A DNA stretch of 64,000 nt from Roseomonas aerilata DSM 19363 (GTDB lineage Bacteria; Pseudomonadota; Alphaproteobacteria; Acetobacterales; Acetobacteraceae): positions 208,209 to 272,208 of the forward strand of contig NZ_JONP01000005.1 of the NCBI RefSeq assembly GCF_000711725.1, written 5' to 3'. A program made the translations under genes and the position numbers. Positions 7,296-16,504 of this stretch are shown here, one piece after another. Numbering within the stretch: the first letter of the stretch is position 1; each line of letters starts with the position of its first letter. The notes under the pieces are model-generated. The model saw only the letters and a program-made list of their open reading frames with translations. It was not told where the DNA came from and did not search any database.

Positions 7296-9529
7296 GTGGT
7301 TGCCTCATCGGCCGGCGGCACAGCCAGCGTCACGGTGGTGCCCTGCCCAGGCGTGCTGTCGAGGGTCAGGTCGATCCCCATCGCCCCCGTCAGCGCGCGG
7401 GCGAGGTAGAGGCCGAGGCCGGAGCCGGCGTAGCGCCGGTCCAGCCCCGCCTCGAGCTGCGTGAAGGCCTCGAAGGCGCGGGGAATGTTCTCGGGCGCCA
7501 TGCCGATGCCCGTATCGGCGAGGGTGATCAGGCTGCCGCCCCCATCGGCGGGCGATGCGGACAGCGTCACCCGCCCGCCCGCGGGGGTGAACTTCACGGC
7601 ATTGGAAAGCAGCGCGTCGAGCACCTGCCGCAGCCGCGCGGCATCCCCGCGCATCGATGGCAGCCCTTCCGGCACGTCGAGGCAAAGGTCGATCCCCGCC
7701 TCCTTCACCGCCTTGCGCCGGGCAAGGGCGGCGGCGCGCAGGATCGGCGCGGGGTCGAAGACCGCCTCGCGCAGGAAGAGCGTGCCGGCTTCGATCCGCG
7801 TTGCCTCCAGCAGCCCGTCCACCAGGTTCAGAAGCTGCTGCCCCGCGGCCAGGACCTCGGCGGCGTGCGCGCGGATCAGTTCCGGCCGGCTCTCCTCGAG
7901 GATCGCCTCGGAGAAGCCGATCACCACGTGGAGCGGCGTGCGCAATTCATGCGTCATCGTGGCCAGGAAGCCCGATTTCGTGCGGGAGGCCGCCTCGGCC
8001 GCATCGCGCGCGGCCTCCAGCTCGGCCCGCACGCGCCGCTCCTCCGTCACGTCGCGATAGGTGCGGATGAAGCCACCATCGGGGGTGAGGTCGGTGCGCA
8101 CCTCCAGCAGCGTACCGTCCGGCCGGCGGCGGACGTAGCGGTTGCGCGTCTCCAGCAGCCGTTCGCCGCGGGATTCGACGAAGGTCTGCGCGTCCTTCGC
8201 GTCCAGGCCGAACTCCTTTGCCGCCATCTGCAGGGCGCGAAGCTCCAGCAGGTTCCGACCGGGCTTCATCTGCTCCTCGGTCAGCCCCGCCATCTGCGCG
8301 GCGAGCGCGTTGGCCGCGATCAGGTTGGCCTGGGCGTCGAAGAGGGCGATCCCGGCGGGCTGGTTATCCAGCATGGCGCGCAGCGTCGCCGCGCGGCGCT
8401 CGGCCTGCTCCTCGGCATGGGTCAGGGCGGTGACGTCGGTCATCACCACCACCTGCCCGCCGTCCGGCAGCGGCACTATGCGGACCGTCATGATGGTGCC
8501 GTTGGGCCGGAAGCGCCTGCGCTCGGTCAGCTCGGACGGCAGTGGCCGGTCCTCGACGAGGAAGGGCGGCACGTCCCGGCCGTCGGGGCCGTACTCGCCC
8601 TGCGCGATCCGCCGCGCCGCGATGTCGCGCATGTGCTCGCCGACCGTGACCTCCGATCCCGCCATGATGGACTGATAGGCGTCGTTCACCATGCGCACGC
8701 GCTTGTCGGGCCCGTAGACGAGGACGCCGTGCGGCAGGGCGGAGAGCACGCCGTCGAGCAGCTTCGCGCGGTCCTGCGCCTCCTGCTCGGCTTGGCGAAG
8801 GGCGGTGACGTCGCCGACCTCGGTGAGCACGCCGCCCCCTGGGACGGGGCGCGCGCGGAGCCAAAGGGTGGAGCCGTCCGGCCGCTCCCGCCGGAACACG
8901 GTCGTGCCCTTCACCCCCATGAGGGTGAGATTGGCCACGTCCTCCGGCGCCATGCGGTCCAGTTCGCCCGCCTGGCGCAGCCGCTCGAACAGCTCGGTGC
9001 GCTTCATGCCGAGCCGGACGCCCCCGGGCCCCGCGCCGATCAGGCGCTCATAGGCCCGGTTGAAATAGGTCAGCCGCGCGGCGTCATCGGTGACCGAGAT
9101 GCCGGTGTCGAGCCGCTCAAGAATCGCCTCCAGCAGCGCCGCGTGCTCCACCGCCTCCGATTCGGAGCGGCGGACGCCCGTGATGTCCACGGAGAGGGTC
9201 ACCGATCCGCCGCCCGGCAACGGCGTGCTCATCACCTCGTGCCAGCGCCCGCCGACGCTCCGTACGAGCTGGCGATGCGGTCGCGCATGGTGAAGGAGGG
9301 GAGGGGCCACTCCGCCCTCAGGGCCGAAATGTCCGGCCTTCGCGAGCCGCGCGGTCACTTCGGCGGCGGGGGTGCCGGGGGGGAGGGGTTCCGCGCCCAG
9401 TCCGGCCTGAGCCCAGAAGCCGGAATTGGCGTACTGAAGCAGTCCCGCGCCGTCGAAGATCGCTGCGCCCGCGGGCAGGACCTCGAGCACGGCCCGAAGA
9501 GGGAAGTCGTCGGGAGGGGAGGCCTTCAC
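7292..9529 (-). CDS. cytosolic histidine kinase with four PAS domains
   Basis: A 745-residue kinase with no membrane segment. Four PAS-like units can be seen, starting near VLEVLPAGAAIFD, ILERLDTGISVTD, VLSALPHGVLVYG and MLDNQPAGIALFD, followed by a HisKA domain with the phosphoacceptor H527 in MTHELRTPLH. The ATPase domain has the N-box DALLSNAVKFTP, the G1 box DTGIGM and the G2 box GSGLGLYLA. No receiver domain or cognate regulator is adjacent. The GTG start at 9529 overlaps the ctaA stop (GTGA), and the stop overlaps tldD, so it is embedded in one operon. The lack of a membrane anchor and the PAS tandem suggest sensing of a cytoplasmic redox or ligand signal (inference). The same frame stays open into ctaA, but that part is antisense-frame noise. 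Confidence 0.9.
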   Translation of the reverse strand: MKASPPDDFPLRAVLEVLPAGAAIFDGAGLLQYANSGFWAQAGLGAEPLPPGTPAAEVTARLAKAGHFGPEGGVAPPLLHHARPHRQLVRSVGGRWHEVMSTPLPGGGSVTLSVDITGVRRSESEAVEHAALLEAILERLDTGISVTDDAARLTYFNRAYERLIGAGPGGVRLGMKRTELFERLRQAGELDRMAPEDVANLTLMGVKGTTVFRRERPDGSTLWLRARPVPGGGVLTEVGDVTALRQAEQEAQDRAKLLDGVLSALPHGVLVYGPDKRVRMVNDAYQSIMAGSEVTVGEHMRDIAARRIAQGEYGPDGRDVPPFLVEDRPLPSELTERRRFRPNGTIMTVRIVPLPDGGQVVVMTDVTALTHAEEQAERRAATLRAMLDNQPAGIALFDAQANLIAANALAAQMAGLTEEQMKPGRNLLELRALQMAAKEFGLDAKDAQTFVESRGERLLETRNRYVRRRPDGTLLEVRTDLTPDGGFIRTYRDVTEERRVRAELEAARDAAEAASRTKSGFLATMTHELRTPLHVVIGFSEAILEESRPELIRAHAAEVLAAGQQLLNLVDGLLEATRIEAGTLFLREAVFDPAPILRAAALARRKAVKEAGIDLCLDVPEGLPSMRGDAARLRQVLDALLSNAVKFTPAGGRVTLSASPADGGGSLITLADTGIGMAPENIPRAFEAFTQLEAGLDRRYAGSGLGLYLARALTGAMGIDLTLDSTPGQGTTVTLAVPPADEATT

Positions 9530-10611
9530 TCCCCGCGGTCCGGGCGTGGCCTTCGCAGGCCGTGCAGGAGGATGAGGGCGCCCGCCAGGACGCCCACCGC
9601 GACCGTCTGGTGCAGCGTGCCCAGCCAGACCGGCACGAAGTTCAGCAGCGTCGCGACCCCCAGGCCGTACTGCAGCATGACCACCCCTGCGAAGCCGACC
9701 GCCGCGTGCCGGGCCCAGCCCGCCGGCAGCCGCCGCAGCGCCAGCCCCGCCAGCACGAGGGAGACGAGGCCCGCGAGGCTCGCCAGCAGGCGGTGGTTGA
9801 ACTGCACCGCCGCGACGTTCTCCACGAGGTTGCGCGCGAAGGGGGTCAGCGCGCCATAGCCTTCCGGTACCAGCCGCCCGCCCATTAGCGGGAAGGTGTT
9901 GTAGTCGAGGCCAGCGCGGATGCCCGCGACGAAGCCGCCCGCCAGCATGGCCAGCACCACGAGCCCCGCCGCCGCATGGGCCAGCGGCCGCAGCGGCGTG
10001 GCCTCCGCCGGCGCGTCCCGGCGCGGGTGAAGCAGCGACAGCGCGGTCCGGAGCAGCGCGCCGAAGAGGAACAGCGCGAGGCCGAGATGGATCACCAGCC
10101 GCCAGGGCGACACGGCCGTGCGATCCGCCTCGAAGCCGGAGGCGACCATGAACCAGCCCACTGCCCCCTGCAGCCCGCCGAGCGCGAGAAGCACCAGCAG
10201 CCGCCGCCCGTAGCCCCGCGGGATGCCCCCGCGCAGCCAGAACCAGACGAGGCCCGCCGCGTAGACGAGACCGATCAGCCGCCCCCAGAGCCGGTGCGTC
10301 CACTCGAGCCAGAAGATGCCCTTGAAGCCCTCCAGCCCAAAGCCGCGGTTCACCAGCTCGTACTGCGGGATGGTGCGGTAAAGCTCGTAGAGCCGGTTCC
10401 ACTCCGCCTCGTTCAGCGGCGGCAGGGTGCCTCGGAGGGGCGCCCATTCCATAATCGAGAGACCCGAGCCCGTGAGGCGTGTCGCACCACCGAGCGCCAC
10501 CATCACCCAGACCATCGCGGCCACCACCAGCAGCCAGGTCGCCACGGCGCGTGAGCGGCCATCGGGCGCGGCCGCGGTGCTGAGATAAGGTGCATGAGCG
10601 TCGAAGGGCAT
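9526..10611 (-). CDS. ctaA: heme A synthase
   Basis: A 361-residue, eight-TM protein of the COX15/CtaA family, alphaproteobacterial type. Key signatures are GGATRLTGSGLSIMEWAP in the first helix region, LEWTHRLWGRLIG with a heme-ligand His, and AVQFNHRLLASL and LGTLHQTVAVG in the second half. It oxidises heme O to heme A for aa3-type cytochrome oxidases. The ATG at 10611 starts MPFDAHAPYL. It heads a minus-strand run with the PAS kinase, tldD, tauE-like and GNAT genes. No ctaB or cox genes are present here. Confidence 0.95.
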   Translation of the reverse strand: MPFDAHAPYLSTAAAPDGRSRAVATWLLVVAAMVWVMVALGGATRLTGSGLSIMEWAPLRGTLPPLNEAEWNRLYELYRTIPQYELVNRGFGLEGFKGIFWLEWTHRLWGRLIGLVYAAGLVWFWLRGGIPRGYGRRLLVLLALGGLQGAVGWFMVASGFEADRTAVSPWRLVIHLGLALFLFGALLRTALSLLHPRRDAPAEATPLRPLAHAAAGLVVLAMLAGGFVAGIRAGLDYNTFPLMGGRLVPEGYGALTPFARNLVENVAAVQFNHRLLASLAGLVSLVLAGLALRRLPAGWARHAAVGFAGVVMLQYGLGVATLLNFVPVWLGTLHQTVAVGVLAGALILLHGLRRPRPDRGE

Positions 10612-10791
10612 GATGTCCGGCAAATGGGGTGGCCAACAGATTACTGCACCCCGAAGAAGTACGCACGGCCATGCGGGGCAAGGGTGCCCCGAGACGCCTC
10701 GGTCTCCGAAACGGTCTGCTTGTCCCCGAAAAGCCCTTGGGAGCTGCCGCGCTGGACGCGCCCCCGGCCCCCTGCTACCCCCCGCCGCCGG

Positions 10792-11661
10792 ATGTCCCTG
10801 CCTCCCTCCCTGCCCGGCAGCCGGGCTTCCGGCCCCTCCGAGACCGCGCTCCCCGGACCGCCGGCCGGGCCCGGCCGGCGCGGCGAGTGGCCCGGTTCCG
10901 CGCGCGCGATCGGCCCCGAGATCAGCCCCGAGATCAGCGTCGTCGTACCCGTGCGGAACGAGGCCCCCAACATCGCGCCGCTCGTCGCCGAGATTTCCGC
11001 GGCCCTCTCGGGCGTGCCGCACGAGATCGTCTATGTGGACGACGGCTCCACCGACGGCACTGCCGAGGCCGTGCGCGAGGCCGCCTGCTCCGCGCCGGTG
11101 CGGCTACTGCGCCACGCCACCTCCTGCGGGCAGTCGGCGGCCGTGGTCAGCGGCGTCCGCGCCGCCCGCGCCCCCTGGATCGCGACCCTCGACGGCGACG
11201 GTCAGAACGACCCGGCGGACATCCCCCGCCTTTGGGCCCGTGCCCGGGTGGAAGGGGAGGGAGCGCTCGTCGCGGGCTGGCGCAAGACCCGCAAGGATAC
11301 GACGACGAAGCGCCTGACCAGCCGCATCGCCAACCGCGTGCGCGCCCGGCTGCTGGGTGACGCGACGCCCGATACCGGCTGCGGCCTGAAGGTCTTCGCG
11401 CGGGACCTGTTCCTGAGCCTCCCCCATTTCGACCACATGCACCGCTTCCTCCCGGCCCTCGTGCTGCGCGGCGGCGGGCGGGTCGTCAGCGAGCCCGTGG
11501 GGCACCGGCCGCGGGTCCGCGGCGTCTCCAACTACGGCACGCTGGACCGGCTCGCCGTGGGCATCGTGGACCTGCTGGGCATGATGTGGCTCCAGCGCCG
11601 GTGGAAACGCCCGCGCCTGCTGCCCGAGGACGCGCCCCGCGCGGGGGCGCCCGGCGCATGA
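10792..11661 (+). CDS. family 2 glycosyltransferase, DPM1-like
   Basis: About 289 residues. The GT-A fold landmarks are ISVVVPVRNEAPNIAPLV, YVDDGSTDGTAE (nucleotide-sugar Asp pair), LDGDGQNDP (DxD equivalent) and DTGCGLKVFARD. It resembles dolichol/polyprenyl-phosphate mannosyl- or glucosyltransferases and has no membrane helices of its own. The ATG at 10792 is chosen; an upstream reading to 10594 adds a basic, Pro-rich tail not seen in the family. The stop overlaps the ATG of the following VTT membrane protein (ATGA), which hints at a joint role in lipid-linked sugar or envelope lipid metabolism (inference). Confidence 0.85.
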   Translation: MSLPPSLPGSRASGPSETALPGPPAGPGRRGEWPGSARAIGPEISPEISVVVPVRNEAPNIAPLVAEISAALSGVPHEIVYVDDGSTDGTAEAVREAACSAPVRLLRHATSCGQSAAVVSGVRAARAPWIATLDGDGQNDPADIPRLWARARVEGEGALVAGWRKTRKDTTTKRLTSRIANRVRARLLGDATPDTGCGLKVFARDLFLSLPHFDHMHRFLPALVLRGGGRVVSEPVGHRPRVRGVSNYGTLDRLAVGIVDLLGMMWLQRRWKRPRLLPEDAPRAGAPGA

Positions 11662-12347
11662 GCACCGCGGCCACCCCGCGCCCTGCCATCGCGGCGGCCG
11701 GGCGGCTGGCGCTTCTGGCGCTGGGCCTCGGCTTCGCGGGCTGGATCATCCGCACCCTCGGCCTCGCGCCCGGCGGCGAGACCGGCACCGCCTGGGTGGA
11801 CCACTGGATCCGCGGCCAGGGATTGCAGGGGGAGGCGGTCTTCCTCGCGGTGGGCGCGGCGGCGGCGGCGGCGGGGCTGCCTCGGCAGGGGGTCGCCTTC
11901 CTCGGCGGCTACGCCTTCGGCGCGCCGGTCGGCACGGGGCTGGCCCTGGTGGCGCAGGTTCTCGGCTGCGCGGCCTCCTTCGGCTGGGCGCGGCTGCTCG
12001 GGCGCGACTGGGCGGCGCGCCGGCTGGAGGGCCGCTTCGGCCGCCGCCTGCGGCCCCTGCACGACCGGCTGGTGGCCAGCCCCTTCGGCGCCACCCTCGC
12101 GCTGCGCCTGCTGCCGGTCGGAAACAACCTTGCCCTCAACCTCCTTGCGGGGCTCTCGGGCGTGCGGATGGCCCCCTTCGTCCTCGGCTCGGCAATCGGT
12201 TACCTGCCGCAGACCCTCGTCTTCGCGCTGCTCGGCAACGGGGTAGCGGTGGACCGCATGGCGCAACTCGTCCTCGGCGGGGCGCTCTTCCTCGTCTCCG
12301 TCGCGCTCGGCGCCTGGCTGCTGCGCCGCGAGCCGCCGGTCGCCTGA
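11658..12347 (+). CDS. TVP38/TMEM64 (VTT/DedA-like) membrane protein
   Basis: A 229-residue polytopic protein. The VTT core is visible: FLGGYAFGAPVGTGLALVAQ, then ALRLLPVGNNLALNLLAG and LGSAIGYLPQTLVFALLG, the re-entrant loop pattern shared with DedA and TMEM41B/VMP1. Recent work on the superfamily links members to lipid scrambling or undecaprenyl-phosphate transport (family knowledge). Overlap with the DPM1-like glycosyltransferase suggests cooperation on a polyprenyl- or glycerolipid substrate, but this is inferred from position. Confidence 0.85.
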   Translation: MSTAATPRPAIAAAGRLALLALGLGFAGWIIRTLGLAPGGETGTAWVDHWIRGQGLQGEAVFLAVGAAAAAAGLPRQGVAFLGGYAFGAPVGTGLALVAQVLGCAASFGWARLLGRDWAARRLEGRFGRRLRPLHDRLVASPFGATLALRLLPVGNNLALNLLAGLSGVRMAPFVLGSAIGYLPQTLVFALLGNGVAVDRMAQLVLGGALFLVSVALGAWLLRREPPVA

Positions 12348-12547
12348 GGGACGGCGGCGAAGGTAAGCCCTCCCGACGAGGTTCCTACGGCCGCTCCAAT
12401 GCTTTTTCGAAGCAGGACCATTCCCCTCTGATGCCGCAGGGCAACACGCGGCAGCACTCGCTCTCGTTTTCGTGATCTTCGCTGGGGTATGGGGCCTTCC
12501 TCGCTTATTCGAGGACACGATTCCGCCCTAATTGCCACGGTATCGAC

Positions 12548-13279
12548 ATGATCTCCCGGTTATCGGCGTTTCTGACCACCCTTTTCCTCGTCGCGGCCTT
12601 CCCGGAGCACAGTGCCGCCGCCTTCGAGGCCACTGCCGAAATCGGAACCGCGCAGCCTCGTGCGCCGAAGGCGATTTTTCCCTCGCCCCCGCTGCGGCTC
12701 GACTGGAACAGCCCCGACAAGGCGCTATGGGTCACGGGCGAGAGCCCGGCGCCTGCGTGGGACGCCGCCGGAAGCATCACCTCCGCCAGTGGATGGGGCT
12801 CGGCCGGATTGCGACACGAGACCTCTCGGGTCTGGGGTCTCGCCCTCACCAGCATGCCGCTGATCCGCTCCGCTGCCCTCTGGCGGGAGGGGGAGGCAAG
12901 GTCCCGCCAGGCCATCGGGGCGGCCCTGGTCGAGGAGCTCAGCCTCGCGCTCCCCGGCGGCCCCCGGCTGCGTGCCAAGGCCGGGATCGGACAGCGGGCG
13001 GGCCTGGCCGATCCCGGAGGGCGGGGCACCGCGCCCGGTCTGGCCTTCAGGGCGGAGGCGGGCCTCTCCACCAGCCTCGGCTTTCTCGGCCGGGCCGGAA
13101 CTCGCCTTGACCTCCAGATCGTCTCGCTCAAGGGGCTCGGCGGAGCCGGCGGGCAGGCCACCTGCGAGGTAAAGCTCGAACTCGCCGCTGAGCGCGCGCT
13201 GCCGTTGCGCCTTGGCGGTTCCTGCCCCGGGGCCCCGGGCGCGGCGCACGTCACCCTCGGCATCGGCGGCTGGTTCTAG
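12548..13279 (+). CDS. predicted secreted protein, possibly a small outer-membrane beta-barrel
   Basis: 243 residues with a signal peptide (residues 1-25, hydrophobic core [12 protein letters not shown], then HSAAAFEA). The mature part is rich in Gly, Ala and Leu in an alternating pattern such as [22 protein letters not shown] and [10 protein letters not shown], and it ends with Trp-Phe, as many outer-membrane proteins do. Two cysteines (QATCEV and GSCPG) near the C-terminus could pair. I do not recognise a named family. It is preceded by about 200 bp of non-coding sequence with lower GC than its surroundings. The barrel suggestion is structural inference only. Confidence 0.6.
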   Translation: MISRLSAFLTTLFLVAAFPEHSAAAFEATAEIGTAQPRAPKAIFPSPPLRLDWNSPDKALWVTGESPAPAWDAAGSITSASGWGSAGLRHETSRVWGLALTSMPLIRSAALWREGEARSRQAIGAALVEELSLALPGGPRLRAKAGIGQRAGLADPGGRGTAPGLAFRAEAGLSTSLGFLGRAGTRLDLQIVSLKGLGGAGGQATCEVKLELAAERALPLRLGGSCPGAPGAAHVTLGIGGWF

Positions 13280-13313
13280 GGCGGCCCACCCGGGACGGAG
13301 CGAGCCGCCGGCC

Positions 13314-13949
13314 TTACCGCCAGCCGGGTGCGCCCAGCAGGCCCATCAGCCGCTCCAGCAGATCGAACAACCCGGAAGGGGCGGCTGGCGGCGCGCTGCC
13401 CTCGGGCTGGCGGGCACGGAAGCGGGCCAGCGCGGCTGGGGTGTCGGAAAGCCGGAGTTCCACCGGCTCCACCATCGCCTGGGCCTCGGGCACCAGCATC
13501 CCACCGACCCGCACCAGCACGCGGTCCGCTCCGGGCAACTCCGCCGCGGCTCGGGCCAGGTCCGCCTCGCGCGGCGCGCAGACAAGCGAGAACCCTTCCA
13601 GCGCGCAGGGCAGTTCGAAGAGCCGGTTGGGCGGGAAGCGCAACTGCACCGTGCCGGCCAGAGCCAGCGCCCCGCGCGCCGCTCCCTCCAGCGAGAGGTC
13701 GCGCGCCGCCACCACCGGCACCAGCCGCCCGCCGCGCTCCGCGACCTCCAGCACGAGGGGCGCGAGGCCGGGCGCAGCGGGCTGCACCGGCCGGTTGTGC
13801 ATCATCCGGCACTCCGCGCGGTCCGTCATGCGGTCGAGCCGGCAGGAGAGCAGCCAGGGCCCGAAGCTCTCGGTACCGGCGACCGGCGGCACCCCCTGCG
13901 CAAGGGCGGGCCCCACGGCGAGGAGGAAGAGGGCGAAAAGGCGGTGCAT
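13314..13949 (-). CDS. IalB-like secreted protein (invasion-associated locus B family)
   Basis: 211 residues with an N-terminal signal peptide ([17 protein letters not shown]). The mature N-terminus has [11 protein letters not shown] and a following AECRM, the W-x-C pattern of the IalB family of periplasmic proteins common in alphaproteobacteria. A later pair of cysteines (LPCALEG, LVCAPRE) fits the same fold. The C-terminus is Pro/Ala-rich and ends in a short hydrophobic helix ([13 protein letters not shown]). Function in free-living bacteria is unknown. It converges on the preceding secreted protein with 34 bp between them. Confidence 0.7.
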   Translation of the reverse strand: MHRLFALFLLAVGPALAQGVPPVAGTESFGPWLLSCRLDRMTDRAECRMMHNRPVQPAAPGLAPLVLEVAERGGRLVPVVAARDLSLEGAARGALALAGTVQLRFPPNRLFELPCALEGFSLVCAPREADLARAAAELPGADRVLVRVGGMLVPEAQAMVEPVELRLSDTPAALARFRARQPEGSAPPAAPSGLFDLLERLMGLLGAPGWR

Positions 13950-14024
13950 GACTCCACATTTGCACAGCAGCCGCGACGCCGCTTCCCGCGATCACGTGAC
14001 CGACGAACCCCCGGAGACTCCCGC

Positions 14025-14855
14025 ATGCGCCAGATCCGCTTTCCCGACGGCAAGGAGGTGCCCGCCCTCGGCCAGGGCACCTGGCACATGGGCGAGCGCG
14101 GCGCCGATCGCCGGGCCGAAGCCGACGCGCTGCGCCTCGGTCTCGACCTCGGCCTGACGCTGATCGACACGGCCGAGATGTACGCCGATGGCGGCGCGGA
14201 GGAGGTGGTGCGCGAAGCGCTCGCGGGCCGGCGTGACGAAGCCTTCGTCGTCAGCAAGGTCTATCCGCAGAACGCCTCCCGCGCGCGCATGGCGAAGGCC
14301 TGCGAGGCCAGCCTGCGCCGCCTGGGGATGGAGACGATCGACCTCTACCTCCTCCACTGGCGCGGCGGCGTGCCGCTCGCCGAGACGGTGGAGGCGTTCG
14401 AGGCCCTGATCCGCGCCGGCAAGATCCGCCGTTGGGGCGTCTCCAACCTCGACCTGGACGACCTTGAGGAACTCGGCGCCGCGCTGCCGGACTGCGCAAC
14501 CGACCAGGTCCTGTACAACCTCGAGGCGCGGGGCCCGGAATACGACCTTCTTCCCTTCTGCACAGAGAAGGGAATACCGGTCATGGCCTACTCGCCGGTG
14601 GGGCAGGGAGGACGGCTGCTGCGCAACCCGGCGCTGCTGAAGGTCGCGGCTCGGCACGGCACCGGGGCGGCCGCGGTCGCCCTGGCCTTCGTGCTGCGCC
14701 GGGAGGGCGTGATCGCCATTCCCAAGGCCGGCGACCCCGCGCATGTCCGCGAGAATGCGGCCGCCGCCGCCATATCGCTCTCGGAGGAGGACCTGCGCGA
14801 CCTCGACGCCGCCTTCCCGCCGCCGCGGCGCAAGACCGCGCTCGCGATGCTCTGA
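14025..14855 (+). CDS. aldo/keto reductase
   Basis: 276 residues with the AKR (beta/alpha)8 pattern. The catalytic tetrad is visible: Asp in LIDTAEMY with the Tyr, Lys in VVSKVYP and His in LYLLHWRGG. The C-terminal NADPH phosphate loop reads [15 protein letters not shown]. It resembles the 2,5-diketo-gluconate reductase / YtbE-type group and reduces aldehydes or ketones with NADPH; the substrate is unknown. It converges on the response regulator after 12 bp. Confidence 0.9.
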   Translation: MRQIRFPDGKEVPALGQGTWHMGERGADRRAEADALRLGLDLGLTLIDTAEMYADGGAEEVVREALAGRRDEAFVVSKVYPQNASRARMAKACEASLRRLGMETIDLYLLHWRGGVPLAETVEAFEALIRAGKIRRWGVSNLDLDDLEELGAALPDCATDQVLYNLEARGPEYDLLPFCTEKGIPVMAYSPVGQGGRLLRNPALLKVAARHGTGAAAVALAFVLRREGVIAIPKAGDPAHVRENAAAAAISLSEEDLRDLDAAFPPPRRKTALAML

Positions 14856-14867
14856 CGGCTGGCGTGG

Positions 14868-15272
14868 CTACTGGACGCCGTGCTCCGTGCCGGGCGGGTT
14901 CACCCCGAGGCTCCGCATGGCGTCCACCAGCTCCCGCGTGCGGAAGGGCTTGCGGAGGAAACGCTCCTTCGGCCCGAACTCCCGCCCGTTCCCATGCGCC
15001 GGCCGGCCGGTGAGATAGATCACCGGCAGGTTGGGATGCTGCTCCTGCGCCAGGCGCGCGGCCTCGAAGCCGGACGGGCCGGGACCAAGGTCGATATCCG
15101 TCAGCAGCAGGCTGCAGCCTGCGCTGGAGGCAATCTGCTCCAGCGCATCGTCGGCCGTGGTGGCCGGCCGAACGGCAAAGCCTTCCGCCTCGATGATGTC
15201 TGTCAGGACATCCCGCACGAGGTCGTCGTCTTCCAGCACCACCACGTCGAAGTTCGGCCCGGGCAAGTTCAT
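14868..15272 (-). CDS. single-domain response regulator
   Basis: A 134-residue receiver with no output domain. The acidic pocket is LEDDD near residue 15, the phosphoacceptor is D59 in SLLLTDIDLG, Thr lies in VIYLTGR and Lys in FLRKPF. The ATG at 15272 has an excellent ribosome site, GGAGGA, six to eleven bases upstream, which decides the start over upstream ATGs. No kinase is adjacent; it may serve the orphan PAS kinase or an HWE kinase elsewhere (inference). Confidence 0.85.
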   Translation of the reverse strand: MNLPGPNFDVVVLEDDDLVRDVLTDIIEAEGFAVRPATTADDALEQIASSAGCSLLLTDIDLGPGPSGFEAARLAQEQHPNLPVIYLTGRPAHGNGREFGPKERFLRKPFRTRELVDAMRSLGVNPPGTEHGVQ

Positions 15273-15411
15273 GAAATCCTCCGCACGCATAACGCGGAGA
15301 AGCGAGGAATGTTCGGTAACGAAGGGTTGGAAGGCGATGACAGGAGCGGTTCGGGTTGCGGCCGCGGGCGAAGCGGGCTCTTGTCGCACCAGGTGAGATA
15401 GAGGGATTCAG

Positions 15412-16218
15412 ATGAGCAGAGGGGCACCGTTGCGCGTCGCCGTGGCCGGACTGGGCGCGGTGGGAACGGCGGTCGTCGCCGCGCTGGAAGCGGGACTGCC
15501 TGGCTGCGTGCTCGCCGCCGTCTCCGCGCGCGACCTCGGCGCCGCCCGCGCCCGCCTGGCCGCGGATGTGCCCGTCGTGCCGCTGGAGGATCTGGAACCC
15601 CTGGCGGACATCGTGGTGGAAGCCGCGCCAGCCGCGCTCCTCCCGGCCATTGCGGAGCCATTCCTGCGCGCCGGCAAGGGCGTGGTCGTGCTCAGCGCCG
15701 GCGCGCTGCTGCGGGCCGGGCACCTGATTGACCTTGCGCGCGAGTACGGCGGGCAGATCACCGTGCCCACCGGCGCGCTGCTTGGCCTCGACGCCGTGGC
15801 CGCCGCGGCCGAAGGGGTGATCCACTCCGTGCGGATGGTGACGCGAAAGCCCGTGCGTGGCCTGCTCGGCGCGCCCTACCTCGTCGAGAACAAGATCGCG
15901 ATCGAGGAAATCACGGAGCCCCTGCGCGTCTTCAAGGGCACCCCGCGCGAGGCCGCGATCGGCTTTCCCGCCAACCTCAACGTCGCCGTGGCCCTCTCCC
16001 TCGCCGGCATCGGGCCAGACCGGACCGAACTCGAGATCTGGGCGGACCCGGCGCTCACCCGCAATACCCACCGCATCGAGGTGGAGGCGGACTCGGCCAG
16101 CTTCTCCATGTCGATCGAGAATATCCCGAGCGAGAACCCCAAGACCGGCCGCATCACCGCCCTCTCGGTCCTCGCCTGCCTGCGCCGGATGAGGGCACCG
16201 CTGCGCGTCGGTACCTGA
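15412..16218 (+). CDS. nadX: L-aspartate dehydrogenase family protein
   Basis: 268 residues. The Rossmann motif VAVAGLGAVGTAVVAAL is at the N-terminus, and the AspDH-specific blocks follow: VPTGALLGLDAVAAA, FPANLNVAVALSLAG and IENIPSENPKTGR at the C-terminus. The family oxidises L-aspartate to iminoaspartate for NAD synthesis or works in the reverse direction in amino acid metabolism. No nadA or nadC is nearby, so the pathway is not fixed by context. The 139 bp to the divergent response regulator would hold promoters for both. A full copy of the multi-hairpin repeat follows its stop. Confidence 0.85.
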   Translation: MSRGAPLRVAVAGLGAVGTAVVAALEAGLPGCVLAAVSARDLGAARARLAADVPVVPLEDLEPLADIVVEAAPAALLPAIAEPFLRAGKGVVVLSAGALLRAGHLIDLAREYGGQITVPTGALLGLDAVAAAAEGVIHSVRMVTRKPVRGLLGAPYLVENKIAIEEITEPLRVFKGTPREAAIGFPANLNVAVALSLAGIGPDRTELEIWADPALTRNTHRIEVEADSASFSMSIENIPSENPKTGRITALSVLACLRRMRAPLRVGT

Positions 16219-16224
16219 GGCCGG

Positions 16225-16483
16225 TTCTGGCGGCCGCCAGAGAAGGCTCCGTCCTCTCCGGCACCTCACCCGCCAAGGGCCTGAGGCCTTTGGATCCCCG
16301 CCTGGCTATCGCGGGTGCGATGATCGGGGGCGGTATTCTTGAGCGCCCTTCCTGGGCATGCGGTCGCCTCGGGTCAGTGACCCGAGGCGCACCGGCCACG
16401 AAGACGTTCAAATTGACAGAAAAAGATGATGGTGAGAGGTCTGGGGAGAGGAAGAATTCTTTCTTTCCCTCCCCAGCGTCACC
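16225..16483. repeat. multi-hairpin intergenic repeat, copy 1
   Basis: Lies between the convergent nadX and slt genes. It contains a run of palindromes shared with copies 2-4: the CCAAGGGCCT/AGGCCTTTGG hairpin ending in GGATCCCC, the GCCTCGGGTC/GACCCGAGGC hairpin followed by GCACCGGCC, the AAAAAGATGATGGTGAG block, and a final hairpin built on CTGGGGAGAGGAAGAATTC with its complement. Boundaries are approximate. Confidence 0.85.
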
Positions 16484-16504
16484 AGTCGAGAACGAAGCCC
16501 GCCC

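Noticed and set aside
7280..9859. 859-codon plus-strand open frame
   Set aside because: Antisense to the PAS kinase, whose domains are complete; no recognisable protein features.
16225..16483. CRISPR-like repeats
   Set aside because: Copies are far apart, long and palindromic, with no spacers and no cas genes.
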